Below, piece by piece: positions 17,631 to 25,127 of a stretch of 64,000 nucleotides of DNA; the stretch's first letter is position 1, and each line of letters begins with the position of its first letter. The DNA comes from Altererythrobacter sp. KTW20L (GTDB taxonomy: Bacteria > Pseudomonadota > Alphaproteobacteria > Sphingomonadales > Sphingomonadaceae). A program made the translations under genes and the position numbers. Under the pieces are notes generated by a model that had not been told where the DNA came from, searched no databases, and was given only the letters and a program-made list of their open reading frames with translations. Location: positions 1 to 64,000 of the forward strand of contig NZ_JAMFLH010000006.1 in assembly GCF_023501975.1 (NCBI RefSeq), read 5' to 3'.

Positions 17631-17754
17631 CCTCCCCGCTTCGCGGAGGGGGACCGCCCGAAGGGTGGTGGTGGGGGCTGGCAACGGGGCGCTGCGTCGG
17701 CGGTGAGCCCCCACCACCATGTTTCACATGGTCCCCCTCCCCATTCTGGGGAGG
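17631..17754. repeat. Intergenic inverted-repeat element
   Basis: Imperfect terminal arms of 25 nt (17631-17655 and 17730-17754; 7 + 10 matched bases around a variable centre) enclose a second, perfect 14-nt inverted repeat (about 17666-17679 against 17706-17719). It lies between the convergent LOG and thiD genes. It carries no reading frame and looks like a small palindromic repeat of the REP/MITE kind seen between genes in sphingomonads. The paired arms could also act as a bidirectional terminator. Confidence 0.7.
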
Positions 17755-17761
17755 AATCAGA

Positions 17762-18610
17762 TCAGCGCACCGCCTGGTGCCCCATCGGCCCGTTGCCTGA
17801 ACCGAACCCGGGTGCGGCTTCCAGCGCGCGGCGGACGAACAGGCGGGCTTCGGCGATTGCTTCAGGCAATGCTCGCCCTTGCGCCAGCAGCGTGGCAATG
17901 GCGCTGCCGAGCGTGCACCCAGTGCCATGGGTGTGACGGGTATGGATTCGACCGGCTGACCAGCTTCTCTCCGACCAGAAGCCATCGCGAGTTCGCTCGT
18001 AGAGAAAGTCGAATACCAGATCGTCTGTGCTCTCCCGTTCGCCGCTCGAATGTCTGATTTCGCCTCCCGGCCAATGCCCGCCCTTGGCCAGTAGCGCGCG
18101 ACCTTGTGTTCTCGTCAGCAATTTATCCGCAGCATGGGCCTGGTCGATCTCGGTCACGACCCGCATTCCGCTGAGCCGTTCCAGTTCAGGCAAGTTTGGC
18201 GTGGTCACTGTGGCCAACTCCATCAGCCAGTCGAACACGCCAATGGTCGCCTCGTCGGCCAGCGCAGAGCCGCTGGTCGCCACCATCACCGGATCAAACA
18301 CGATGGGGCAAGGCAGGTCTTCCAGCCGGTCGGCCACCACTTCTGCAATATCGGCGCTGCCGAGCATGCCGATCTTCACCGCATCGACCCCGATGTCGGT
18401 CATGCAGGCATCCATTTGCGCTGCGACCATGTCGGGGCTGAGCAGCTCCACGCCGGTGACGCCGCGCGTGTTCTGCGCAGTGACGGCGGTGATCGCGGTC
18501 ATGGCATAGCCGCCGAGCATGGTGATCGTCTTGATGTCGGCCTGGATGCCCGCGCCGCCCGAGCTGTCCGACCCGGCGATCACAAGGATGCGAGGGGGGC
18601 GCGCGCTCAT
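17762..18610 (-). CDS. thiD: Hydroxymethylpyrimidine/phosphomethylpyrimidine kinase
   Basis: A 282-residue ThiD kinase that phosphorylates HMP and HMP-P for thiamine biosynthesis. Conserved motifs: ILVIAGSDSSGGAGIQADIK at the N terminus, FDPVMVATSGSAL, and the anion-hole/catalytic HTHGTGCTLGSAIA. ATG 18610 was chosen because homology begins there; its first bases overlap the stop of the DUF1272 gene by 4 nt, so they are translationally coupled. It ends the glmM-DUF1272-thiD run. Confidence 0.93.
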   Translation of the reverse strand: MSARPPRILVIAGSDSSGGAGIQADIKTITMLGGYAMTAITAVTAQNTRGVTGVELLSPDMVAAQMDACMTDIGVDAVKIGMLGSADIAEVVADRLEDLPCPIVFDPVMVATSGSALADEATIGVFDWLMELATVTTPNLPELERLSGMRVVTEIDQAHAADKLLTRTQGRALLAKGGHWPGGEIRHSSGERESTDDLVFDFLYERTRDGFWSERSWSAGRIHTRHTHGTGCTLGSAIATLLAQGRALPEAIAEARLFVRRALEAAPGFGSGNGPMGHQAVR

Positions 18611-18837
18611 CCGGCCTTGAACCGCCTTGTCACAGACGGCGGGTGCTGCGCGTGATGACGCACTGCCCGCGTCGGACGGTCCAGCAATTCGCCGCCGCAA
18701 TTAGGGCACTGTTCGTCAAGCCGGTCGGCGCAGGCTGCGCAGAATGTGCATTCGAAGCTGCAGATGAAAGCACCCGGCATTGCGGCGGGTAGGTCGGTGC
18801 CACACCCTTCGCAGTCCGGGCGCATTTCCAGGGTCAA
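18607..18837 (-). CDS. DUF1272 small zinc-ribbon-like protein
   Basis: A 76-residue DUF1272 protein. Paired cysteines ([38 protein letters not shown]) suggest zinc binding; function unknown. It overlaps glmM by 4 nt at its start and thiD by 4 nt at its end, so the three genes form a tightly coupled operon. The family often sits next to unrelated housekeeping genes. Confidence 0.85.
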   Translation of the reverse strand: MTLEMRPDCEGCGTDLPAAMPGAFICSFECTFCAACADRLDEQCPNCGGELLDRPTRAVRHHAQHPPSVTRRFKAG

Positions 18838-20180
18838 GCAGCGGCCTCCACCGCGCGGCAGATCTGGTCCACCACCCGCGTGACAAGCGCCCCGTCGTCC
18901 CCCTCGGCCATCACGCGGATCAGGGGTTCGGTGCCGCTCTTGCGGATCACCAGCCTCCCGCCGCTGCCAAGGTCCGCCGCGCCATCGGCGATGGCCTGCT
19001 TGACCGCATCGGTATCGAGCGGGTCCGCCCCGTCATAGCGCACGTTCTTGAGCAGTTGCGGCACCTTGTCGAACAGGTGGAGCAGTTCGCTGGCGGGCTT
19101 GCCGCTGCGGACCAGCGCCACCAGCACCTGCAGCGCGGCAATCGTGCCATCGCCGGTGGTGGCATGGTCGGTCAGGATCATGTGGCCCGATTGCTCGCCG
19201 CCCACATTGTAACCACCCGCGCGCATGGCTTCGAGCACGTAACGGTCGCCGACCTTGGTGCGCACCAGTTTCAGCCCTTCGGCGGCAAGACACCGCTCCA
19301 GGCCGAGGTTCGACATGACCGTGGCCACCACGCCGCCGCCCCGCAGCAGGCCTTCGCGCGCCAGCGACAGCCCGATCAGCGCCATCAGCTGGTCGCCGTC
19401 CACTTCCTCGCCCTTTTCGTCGATCACGATCAGCCGGTCCGCATCGCCATCCAGCGCAATGCCGATATCGGCGCCTTCTTCCAGCACGCGGGCCTTGATC
19501 GCCCCCAGGTCGGTCGATCCCACGCCGTCGTTGATGTTGAGGCCGTTGGGCGAAACGCCCATCGCCGCCACTTCGGCGCCCAGTTCCCAGATTGCCGTTG
19601 GGGCCACCTGGTAGGCCGCGCCGTGGGCGCAATCGACCACGATCTTGAGGCCATCGAGCCGGATATCGTCGGGCACCGATTGCTTGACCGCGTGGATATA
19701 GCGCCCGCGCGCATCGTCGATCCGGCGTGCGCGACCAATGTGCTCGGCCTGGGCCAGCTCCTGCTGGCGGGCGATTTCGGCCTCGATCGCCAGTTCGTCG
19801 GCATCGGACAGCTTGTAGCCATCAGGGCCGAACAGCTTGATGCCGTTGTCGGCAAACTTGTTGTGGCTGGCAGAGATCATCACGCCGATATCGGCCCGCA
19901 TTTCGCGCGTGAGCAGGGCGACGGCGGGAGAGGGGAGCGGCCCGGTCAGAATTACGTCCATGCCAACGCTGGTGAACCCGGCTGTCAGCGCGCTTTCCAT
20001 CATATAACCCGACAGGCGCGTGTCCTTGCCGATCACTACCCGGTGCTTGTGAGCCCCTCGCAGGAAATGCTTGCCGGCCGCCTGGCCCACTTTCATTGCC
20101 GTGAAGGCATCCAGCTTGCCGGCATTGGCGCGACCGCGGATACCGTCGGTCCCGAACAGCTTGCGTGGCATCGACCCCAT
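18834..20180 (-). CDS. glmM: Phosphoglucosamine mutase
   Basis: A 448-residue GlmM, converting glucosamine 6-phosphate to glucosamine 1-phosphate for UDP-GlcNAc, peptidoglycan and LPS. Visible: start motif [12 protein letters not shown], active-site phosphoserine loop [15 protein letters not shown], metal loop [12 protein letters not shown], sugar-binding GEQSGHMI and phosphate loop [12 protein letters not shown]. The start is either ATG 20180 (AAAGGA very close) or ATG 20171 (better spacing, 3 residues shorter). A near-consensus EcfG site lies upstream at 20231-20255. Confidence 0.95.
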   Translation of the reverse strand: MGSMPRKLFGTDGIRGRANAGKLDAFTAMKVGQAAGKHFLRGAHKHRVVIGKDTRLSGYMMESALTAGFTSVGMDVILTGPLPSPAVALLTREMRADIGVMISASHNKFADNGIKLFGPDGYKLSDADELAIEAEIARQQELAQAEHIGRARRIDDARGRYIHAVKQSVPDDIRLDGLKIVVDCAHGAAYQVAPTAIWELGAEVAAMGVSPNGLNINDGVGSTDLGAIKARVLEEGADIGIALDGDADRLIVIDEKGEEVDGDQLMALIGLSLAREGLLRGGGVVATVMSNLGLERCLAAEGLKLVRTKVGDRYVLEAMRAGGYNVGGEQSGHMILTDHATTGDGTIAALQVLVALVRSGKPASELLHLFDKVPQLLKNVRYDGADPLDTDAVKQAIADGAADLGSGGRLVIRKSGTEPLIRVMAEGDDGALVTRVVDQICRAVEAAA

Positions 20181-20230
20181 GTTCCTTTAGTGCCTGACAG
20201 GATTCCTGCCCTTGCAATGGCGTGGCGCGC

Positions 20231-20255
20231 AACCAATGTCACGCTTCGATGTTCC
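20231..20255 (-). promoter_or_regulatory. Possible EcfG-type promoter (GGTT -10)
   Basis: Minus strand: GGAAC (20255-20251), 16 nt, GGTT (20234-20231), 51 nt upstream of glmM. It differs from consensus in one base of the -10 element. glmM is a housekeeping gene and must also have another promoter, so treat this as a weak candidate. Confidence 0.3.
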
Positions 20256-20347
20256 GGCAGGCGCGCAAATCCGGCACCGATGCGGTGCCTGTGCGTTGGC
20301 GGGACATGGGATCCGTTTACCGCTCACCAGATTGAAGGAATTGTCCA

Positions 20348-20959
20348 ATGGCTTTCGAACTTTTGCCGCTGCCCTACGATAGCGAAGCGTTGGCGCCTGC
20401 CATCAGCGCCGAAACGCTGGGCTACCACCACGGCAAGCACCACAAGGCCTATATCGACAAGACCAATGCCGCCGTGACCGGGACCGACCTTGCAGGCAAG
20501 AGCCTGGAAGAGGTGATCGCCGCCGCGCGCGGAACGAACCAGGGCCTGTTCAACAATGCCGCTCAGAGCTGGAACCACGGGTTCTACTGGCACTCGCTGG
20601 CGCCTTCGACCAGCGGCCCCTCGGGCGACCTGGCCGACAAGATCGACGAGGCTTTCGGTTCGCTCGATGACTTCGCTACCAAGCTTAAGGACCGGGGCGC
20701 GGGCCACTTTGCCAGCGGCTGGGTATGGCTGGCCGAGAAGGACGGCAAGCTGTCGATCGAGGAAACCCACGATGGGGACACGCTGGTGGACCAGGGCTTC
20801 AACCCGCTGCTCACCGTGGACGTGTGGGAGCATGCCTATTACCTCGATCACCAGAATGCCCGGCCGAACTACCTGGCCGCCGTGATCGATGGCCACCTGA
20901 ACTGGGACTTCGCCGCCGACAACCTGGCGCGCGGCACGGCCTGGACCTATCCGGCCTGA
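20348..20959 (+). CDS. sodB: Iron superoxide dismutase
   Basis: A 203-residue Fe/Mn-family superoxide dismutase. Metal ligands sit in GYHHGKHHKAYIDKTN (His), WNHGFYWHSL (His) and DVWEHAYYLDHQN (Asp and His). The glutamine in NNAAQSWNH is the position used by iron enzymes, so I call it Fe-type. It lacks a signal peptide and is cytosolic. ATG 20348 follows GAAGGAA. A strong terminator follows at 20979-21012. Confidence 0.95.
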   Translation: MAFELLPLPYDSEALAPAISAETLGYHHGKHHKAYIDKTNAAVTGTDLAGKSLEEVIAAARGTNQGLFNNAAQSWNHGFYWHSLAPSTSGPSGDLADKIDEAFGSLDDFATKLKDRGAGHFASGWVWLAEKDGKLSIEETHDGDTLVDQGFNPLLTVDVWEHAYYLDHQNARPNYLAAVIDGHLNWDFAADNLARGTAWTYPA

Positions 20960-20978
20960 TCTGGCGACACGAAAAGAT

Positions 20979-21012
20979 GCCCGCCGTGCGATAGTCCACG
21001 GCGGGCTTTTTT
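20979..21012. terminator. Rho-independent terminator, possibly bidirectional
   Basis: A perfect 10-bp stem (20979-20988 with 20997-21006), an 8-nt loop and six T on the plus strand end the sodB transcript. On the minus strand it lies just past the stop of the AI-2E permease gene and may stop that transcript too, with a weaker run of T (from GAAAAG). Confidence 0.9.
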
Positions 21013-21022
21013 GTGCCTGCGA

Positions 21023-22225
21023 TCAGTCCCCGCCCGAAAGTTCCAGCACGTTGTTGGCAAACAAGGGTTCGCCGAACAGGAAGCCGATGAAATTTGGCGT
21101 GCCGAGGTGATCCACCAGCGCGGTCAACGACAAAAGGATCGGTACCGACAGCAGTGCGCCGGTCACTCCCCAGATCCAGGTGAAATAGGCCAGCGCCAGC
21201 AGGATCATTACCGGGTTCATGGTAAACCGCGCGCCCAGGACCGCAGGCGTGATGAAATTCGCCTCGACCGTATGGAGCCCAAGGTAGGCGGCAGCCGGAA
21301 TCAGGCCGACCAGCGGCGAATCGGCCGAGCCGAGGCCAAACAGGGCCAGCAGCGCCACCATCAGCAGCGGGCCGACATAGGGCAGGAAATTGAGCAGCGC
21401 AGCAAGCCCGCCCCACATTACCGGGGCATCCAGTCCCATGGCCCAGGCACCCAATGCCACGACCACACCGACGCCCGAATTGATGAAGCCAACAGTGAGG
21501 ATATAGGCCGCCACCCGGTCCTGCACTGCGCGCATCACCCGCGCCGCCTTCAGGCTGGCGTCCACTGCCGTGCGTTGCAGCAGCAGCCGCCGCCGCAGCC
21601 TCACCCGCGCCTCGATCATGAAGAAGGCCAGCATGATCGTCAGCAACACTTCGAGCAGCACCGTAGGGGTGGCAAAGGCCAATTGTTCGAGCATCGACGG
21701 GCCTGCCAGCACCACTTCACGGCCATCCTGCGTGCCGACGATTTCGGCCACCTGTTCGTTCAGGCGGGTGATCCAGGCAAGGCTGCCCTGCAACTGGCTG
21801 AAGTGATCCCCGACTCGCGCGATCATCGCAGGAACCTGGTCATACAACGACACGGCAGGGCGAAGGACTGCCGTCAGTGCCAGAGCCACGACTCCGATGA
21901 ACACCAGCAGCGATGCGAGCGAGGCAAGCAAGTTGGGCAAGCCCCAGCCGGCCAGCTTGTCGGCCAGCGGAGAAAGCAGGACGGTCAGGATGATGGCGGT
22001 CACCAGCGGCAGGAAAACGACCGCTCCGATCGACAGGACGAAAGGAAGGGCGAGAAACAGGCCGATGGCCAGCAACACGACCAGCGCCGACATCAGGCGC
22101 AGTTCCTGCTCGGCAAAGGCCATTCGCCGGCGATGCGGCGTGGGCGTAGCAGTTGCCGAAGGGCGCGGGGGCGCATTTGCCGGGCTCGGCGATGCAGTTG
22201 TCAGATCATCGACAGGAGCAGTCAT
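21023..22225 (-). CDS. AI-2E family transporter (TqsA/PerM-like permease)
   Basis: A 400-residue inner-membrane protein of the AI-2 exporter family (PF01594). A hydrophilic proline-rich N terminus (about 1-35) is followed by two N-terminal helices (LVVLLAIGLFLALPFVLSIG, VVFLPLVTAIILTVLL), a soluble middle part and a C-terminal bundle ending in PILLSLTALVDHL. Family members export various small solutes, so autoinducer transport should not be assumed. ATG 22225 was preferred over a longer frame lacking a ribosome site. It lies 71 nt downstream of ecfG on the same strand and may be part of the same transcript. Confidence 0.85.
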   Translation of the reverse strand: MTAPVDDLTTASPSPANAPPRPSATATPTPHRRRMAFAEQELRLMSALVVLLAIGLFLALPFVLSIGAVVFLPLVTAIILTVLLSPLADKLAGWGLPNLLASLASLLVFIGVVALALTAVLRPAVSLYDQVPAMIARVGDHFSQLQGSLAWITRLNEQVAEIVGTQDGREVVLAGPSMLEQLAFATPTVLLEVLLTIMLAFFMIEARVRLRRRLLLQRTAVDASLKAARVMRAVQDRVAAYILTVGFINSGVGVVVALGAWAMGLDAPVMWGGLAALLNFLPYVGPLLMVALLALFGLGSADSPLVGLIPAAAYLGLHTVEANFITPAVLGARFTMNPVMILLALAYFTWIWGVTGALLSVPILLSLTALVDHLGTPNFIGFLFGEPLFANNVLELSGGD

Positions 22226-22296
22226 CGTCGCGCCACCATTCCCCCACGTGCCTGCTGTTGTGCATGGCGCGGGCGGGGCGCGCAATCAAGCGGATG

Positions 22297-22959
22297 TCAG
22301 CGCAGGTGCGTCGTTATGCCGTCACCTGCGGCGACCATGTCGAGTTCTTCCAGGATTGCCCTGTGGGCAGAAGGGTCGCTCAGCGAACGATCCGGCACGG
22401 TCCCGTCCTCGATCATGCCGGCCAGCGTGGCCCGGGCACGGCCCACGCGGCTCTTGATCGTGCCCACGGCACAGCCGCAGATTTCTGCCGCTTCCTCGTA
22501 GGAAAATCCGCCTGCACCCACCAGCAGCAGCGCCTCGCGCCGTTCCGGGGGAAGGGTCAACAAGGCACGGTGGAGGTCGGACAGGTGGATGGGTTCTTCC
22601 TGTCCCGCCGGAGCGACCAGAATGCGTTCGGCCACGGTTTCGTCATACTCGCCGCGGAAGCGGTTGCGGCGCATGTCGGTGAGGAACACGTTGCGCAGGA
22701 TCACGAAGGTCCAGGCGCGCATCGAGGTGCCGGGTTCGAAGCGTTCCTGGGCGGCCCAGGCCTTGAGCATGGTTTCCTGAACCAGGTCGTCGGCCATGTC
22801 GGGCCTGCCGCACAGGCCGCGGGCGAAAGCACGCAGGTGCGGTAGCACGTCGGTCAGCTCGCGCTTGAACGCGCGCCTGTCATCGGCGCTGCGCGGCGGG
22901 CGTTCCACCGGCGCTTGCTCCGGCTTTCGCTCGGGCGCTGCTTGCGGTCCAATGCTCAT
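22297..22959 (-). CDS. ecfG: EcfG-type general stress response sigma factor
   Basis: A 220-residue ECF sigma factor. Region 2 (about 37-105) contains LRAFARGLCGRPDMADDLVQ and TSMRAWTFVILRNVFLTDMR; region 4 (about 125-180) contains ALLTLPPERREALLLVGAGG and GCAVGTIKSRVGRARATL. This is the EcfG (ECF15) group that drives the alphaproteobacterial general stress response. It directly overlaps nepR (ATGA), the standard anti-sigma partner order. An exact EcfG promoter upstream of nepR implies positive autoregulation. Its promoter motif recurs through the window. Confidence 0.93.
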   Translation of the reverse strand: MSIGPQAAPERKPEQAPVERPPRSADDRRAFKRELTDVLPHLRAFARGLCGRPDMADDLVQETMLKAWAAQERFEPGTSMRAWTFVILRNVFLTDMRRNRFRGEYDETVAERILVAPAGQEEPIHLSDLHRALLTLPPERREALLLVGAGGFSYEEAAEICGCAVGTIKSRVGRARATLAGMIEDGTVPDRSLSDPSAHRAILEELDMVAAGDGITTHLR

Positions 22960-23150
22960 TTATCGTCGACTTCTTCGTCATCGAGGCTGGCGAGAAGCTT
23001 CAACATGTCGCTGGGCAACGGTTCGCTTACGACTGAATTGTAGATGTTGCGCAATCCGTTGGCCCAATCGGGTTGTGGCACAGGCTTTACGGCCCGGGCT
23101 CCTGCCTTGCCGGAAGCTGCCCCGCTCGTCGGTTTGTGATTTTCGGTCAT
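22956..23150 (-). CDS. nepR: NepR anti-sigma factor
   Basis: A 64-residue NepR protein. The family binds and inhibits EcfG until the response regulator PhyR, once phosphorylated, sequesters NepR. The conserved helix region is WANGLRNIYNSVVSEPLPSD, followed by MLKLLASLD. I used ATG 23150; ATG 23162 or 23192 would add 4 or 14 residues. It overlaps ecfG by 4 nt and is translationally coupled to it. phyR itself, often nearby in other genomes, is not in this window. Confidence 0.92.
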   Translation of the reverse strand: MTENHKPTSGAASGKAGARAVKPVPQPDWANGLRNIYNSVVSEPLPSDMLKLLASLDDEEVDDK

Positions 23151-23302
23151 GGTCTGGTGCATCAAAGTCCCGTCTTTATCCCCAAAGTGCAACTTGCCTG
23201 CGCAACGCTAATGCAGCAAGGCTTCACGTCCCGGTTACCCTTCCGCTGTTGCGGCCAGAATCTGTTCGCAGAACTGTTCGTCGAATCTATTAGTCAGGTA
23301 GG

Positions 23303-23327
23303 GGAACGAAAGACGCGCCATCCGGTT
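23303..23327 (+). promoter_or_regulatory. Overlapping EcfG-type promoter for the CHASE-HWE kinase (GGTT -10)
   Basis: Plus strand: GGAAC (23303-23307), 16 nt, GGTT (23324-23327), 45 nt upstream of the kinase start at 23373. It overlaps the nepR promoter almost base for base, because the -35 of each lies on the -10 of the other. One base differs from the usual CGTT. Confidence 0.55.
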
Positions 23328-23329
23328 CC
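23305..23329 (-). promoter_or_regulatory. EcfG-type promoter of nepR-ecfG (exact consensus)
   Basis: Minus strand: GGAAC (23329-23325), 16 nt, CGTT (23308-23305), pointing to nepR, with a leader of about 150 nt to ATG 23150. EcfG autoregulation through such a promoter is known in this sigma group. Confidence 0.85.
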
Positions 23330-23372
23330 CGAAAGGTGATCAGTAGCGTCTTGGGCGTGGGCGGAGAGAGTT

Positions 23373-25070
23373 TTGGACGGGCGTACCGGCAAGCGCAGCA
23401 AGGCTAACCGATGGCTCGTGAGCTATCCGCGTGGCTTGCCGGTGGGAATCTTCCTGCTGGTGGCCGCGATTACCGTGCTGTCCATCTTTGCCATCGAACG
23501 CAGCGAAACTCAGCGTGCCCAGACCCAGCTGTCAAGCCGCACCACAGCCATCGCTTCGGCTCTTGAACGCCGCGCCAACGCCAGCAGCGCCTATCTGCGC
23601 GCCGGCGCGGCCCTGTTGGCCTCGCTTGACGAAGTCCAGCCCGAGGAGTTCCGTCGTTTCGTATCCGAACTGAAGCTGGATGCCGACTACCGCGGGGCCG
23701 AAGGCGTGGGTTGGGCCATGGTGGTGCGGCCCAACCAGATTGCCGAATTCGAGGCGATCATGGCCAGGGGCGCTGCGATACCGGCCCAGCTCCACCCTCC
23801 CCCCAGTGGGGAGCAGGCCTATTCGGTGCCGGTCACCTATCTCCAGCCGGACACCGAACGTAACCGGCGAGCGCTGGGCTTCGACATGTTTTCCGAACCG
23901 GTACGACGGTTTGCCATGCTGGAAGCTGAACGCAGCGCCCGCCCGGTCGTCAGCGGCAGGGTGGTGCTGGCGCAGGAGCCGACGGGGGATAATCCCGGTT
24001 TCCTGATCTATATGCCGGTGTTCGAGGCCGCGCCCGGTGGCAGGCGGCTGCGCGGCTATATCTACAGCCCGTTCAACGCCTCGGACTTTCTCGCCAGTGC
24101 GCTCGCGATCGAAGACAGCGGGGAGTACGGCGTCAGCTTCTACGACCGCTCGGTGAGCGAAGAAAACTTGATGGCCAGCACATTGGCCACACCCGAGGCG
24201 CGGGCCGACCAGCACGGCGTGACCGTGGCCATCGCCAATTCACCATTCGTGCTGGAAGTCAGCCGCGCGCCGGGTGGCGCATTGTCCGGCCTGTCGATGG
24301 CCACGCTGATCTTCGGCCTGCTGGTGGCCAGCCTGCTGATGCTGTTGGTCCGCATGCTGACCCAGCAGGCGATCGAGGACGAGGCCAGCCTTATATGGTT
24401 CGAGGAGCAGGCCTCGATCCGCAATTCGCTGACGCGCGAGTTGAACCACCGGGTCAAGAACACGCTCGCCAACGTGCTGTCGATCATCGCGCTGACCCGT
24501 CGGCGGGCCGACAGCGTGGACGAATTCGCCAATGGTCTCGACGGCCGGATTCGTGCCCTTTCGGCCACTCACGACCTGCTAACCCGGTCAGATTGGGGAA
24601 CCACCCCGGTGGCCGAGGTTATCCGTGCCGAACTGCGGCCCTATGCGCATGACAGCGACCGGGCAGTGGAAATGGGCGGCCCGCAGATCGAGCTTGCGCC
24701 CAACGATGCGCTGTCACTGGGCCTGGCGGTGCATGAGTTGGCGACCAATGCCGCCAAGTATGGTGCGCTTAGCCAGCCGGGCGGCAAGGTCAGCGTGCTG
24801 TGGTCGCTCGCTGCCCCTGAACTGGTGCGAGTCGAGTGGGTCGAACGGGGCGGGCCGCCAGTGCCGGCACAGCGGGGCCGCGGGTTCGGTACCGATCTGA
24901 TCGAGCGGATCGTGGCCCACGAATTGCGCAATCCGGTCCAGCTCGATTTTGATCCCGAAGGTGTGCGCTGCGTACTGATGATCCCCGTGCGCCAACCGAC
25001 CGAGTTTTCCATACGCGCGGCCCGCGCTCAGGCGCAGGGACGCACGATCCTCTCCGACCCGGCCAAGTGA
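23373..25070 (+). CDS. CHASE-domain HWE/HisKA_2 sensor histidine kinase
   Basis: A 565-residue membrane kinase: TM1 (GIFLLVAAITVLSIFAIE, about 25-43), periplasmic CHASE domain (about 75-290), TM2 (ATLIFGLLVASLLMLLVRML, about 308-328), HisKA_2/HWE dimerisation region with His359 in RELNHRVKN, and HATPase (LAVHELATNAAKYGALS; GRGFGTDLIERIV). HWE kinases with the HRxxN motif commonly phosphorylate PhyR or related regulators of the general stress response. Divergent position next to nepR-ecfG and an overlapping promoter make a PhyK-like role likely, but this is inferred. TTG 23373 follows GGAGAGAG. Confidence 0.9.
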   Translation: MDGRTGKRSKANRWLVSYPRGLPVGIFLLVAAITVLSIFAIERSETQRAQTQLSSRTTAIASALERRANASSAYLRAGAALLASLDEVQPEEFRRFVSELKLDADYRGAEGVGWAMVVRPNQIAEFEAIMARGAAIPAQLHPPPSGEQAYSVPVTYLQPDTERNRRALGFDMFSEPVRRFAMLEAERSARPVVSGRVVLAQEPTGDNPGFLIYMPVFEAAPGGRRLRGYIYSPFNASDFLASALAIEDSGEYGVSFYDRSVSEENLMASTLATPEARADQHGVTVAIANSPFVLEVSRAPGGALSGLSMATLIFGLLVASLLMLLVRMLTQQAIEDEASLIWFEEQASIRNSLTRELNHRVKNTLANVLSIIALTRRRADSVDEFANGLDGRIRALSATHDLLTRSDWGTTPVAEVIRAELRPYAHDSDRAVEMGGPQIELAPNDALSLGLAVHELATNAAKYGALSQPGGKVSVLWSLAAPELVRVEWVERGGPPVPAQRGRGFGTDLIERIVAHELRNPVQLDFDPEGVRCVLMIPVRQPTEFSIRAARAQAQGRTILSDPAK

Positions 25071-25074
25071 GCCC

Positions 25075-25102
25075 GGCCCCTCCCCGTGGCGGGGAAGGGC
25101 AG
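25075..25102. terminator. GC-rich hairpin between convergent genes
   Basis: A stem of CCCTCCCCG paired with CGGGGAAGGG (about 25078-25099) lies between the kinase stop and the convergent molybdenum hydroxylase gene. There is no T run, so it may be a weak terminator or a reduced form of the palindromic repeat at 17631. Confidence 0.4.
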
Positions 25103-25127
25103 GATCGCTATCAGGTGAACAGGCCCG

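Noticed and set aside
22297-25070. Expected phyR response regulator next to nepR-ecfG
   Set aside because: I looked for a sigma-like plus receiver protein on both strands in the whole window and did not find one; the receiver at 45226 has no sigma-like domain.
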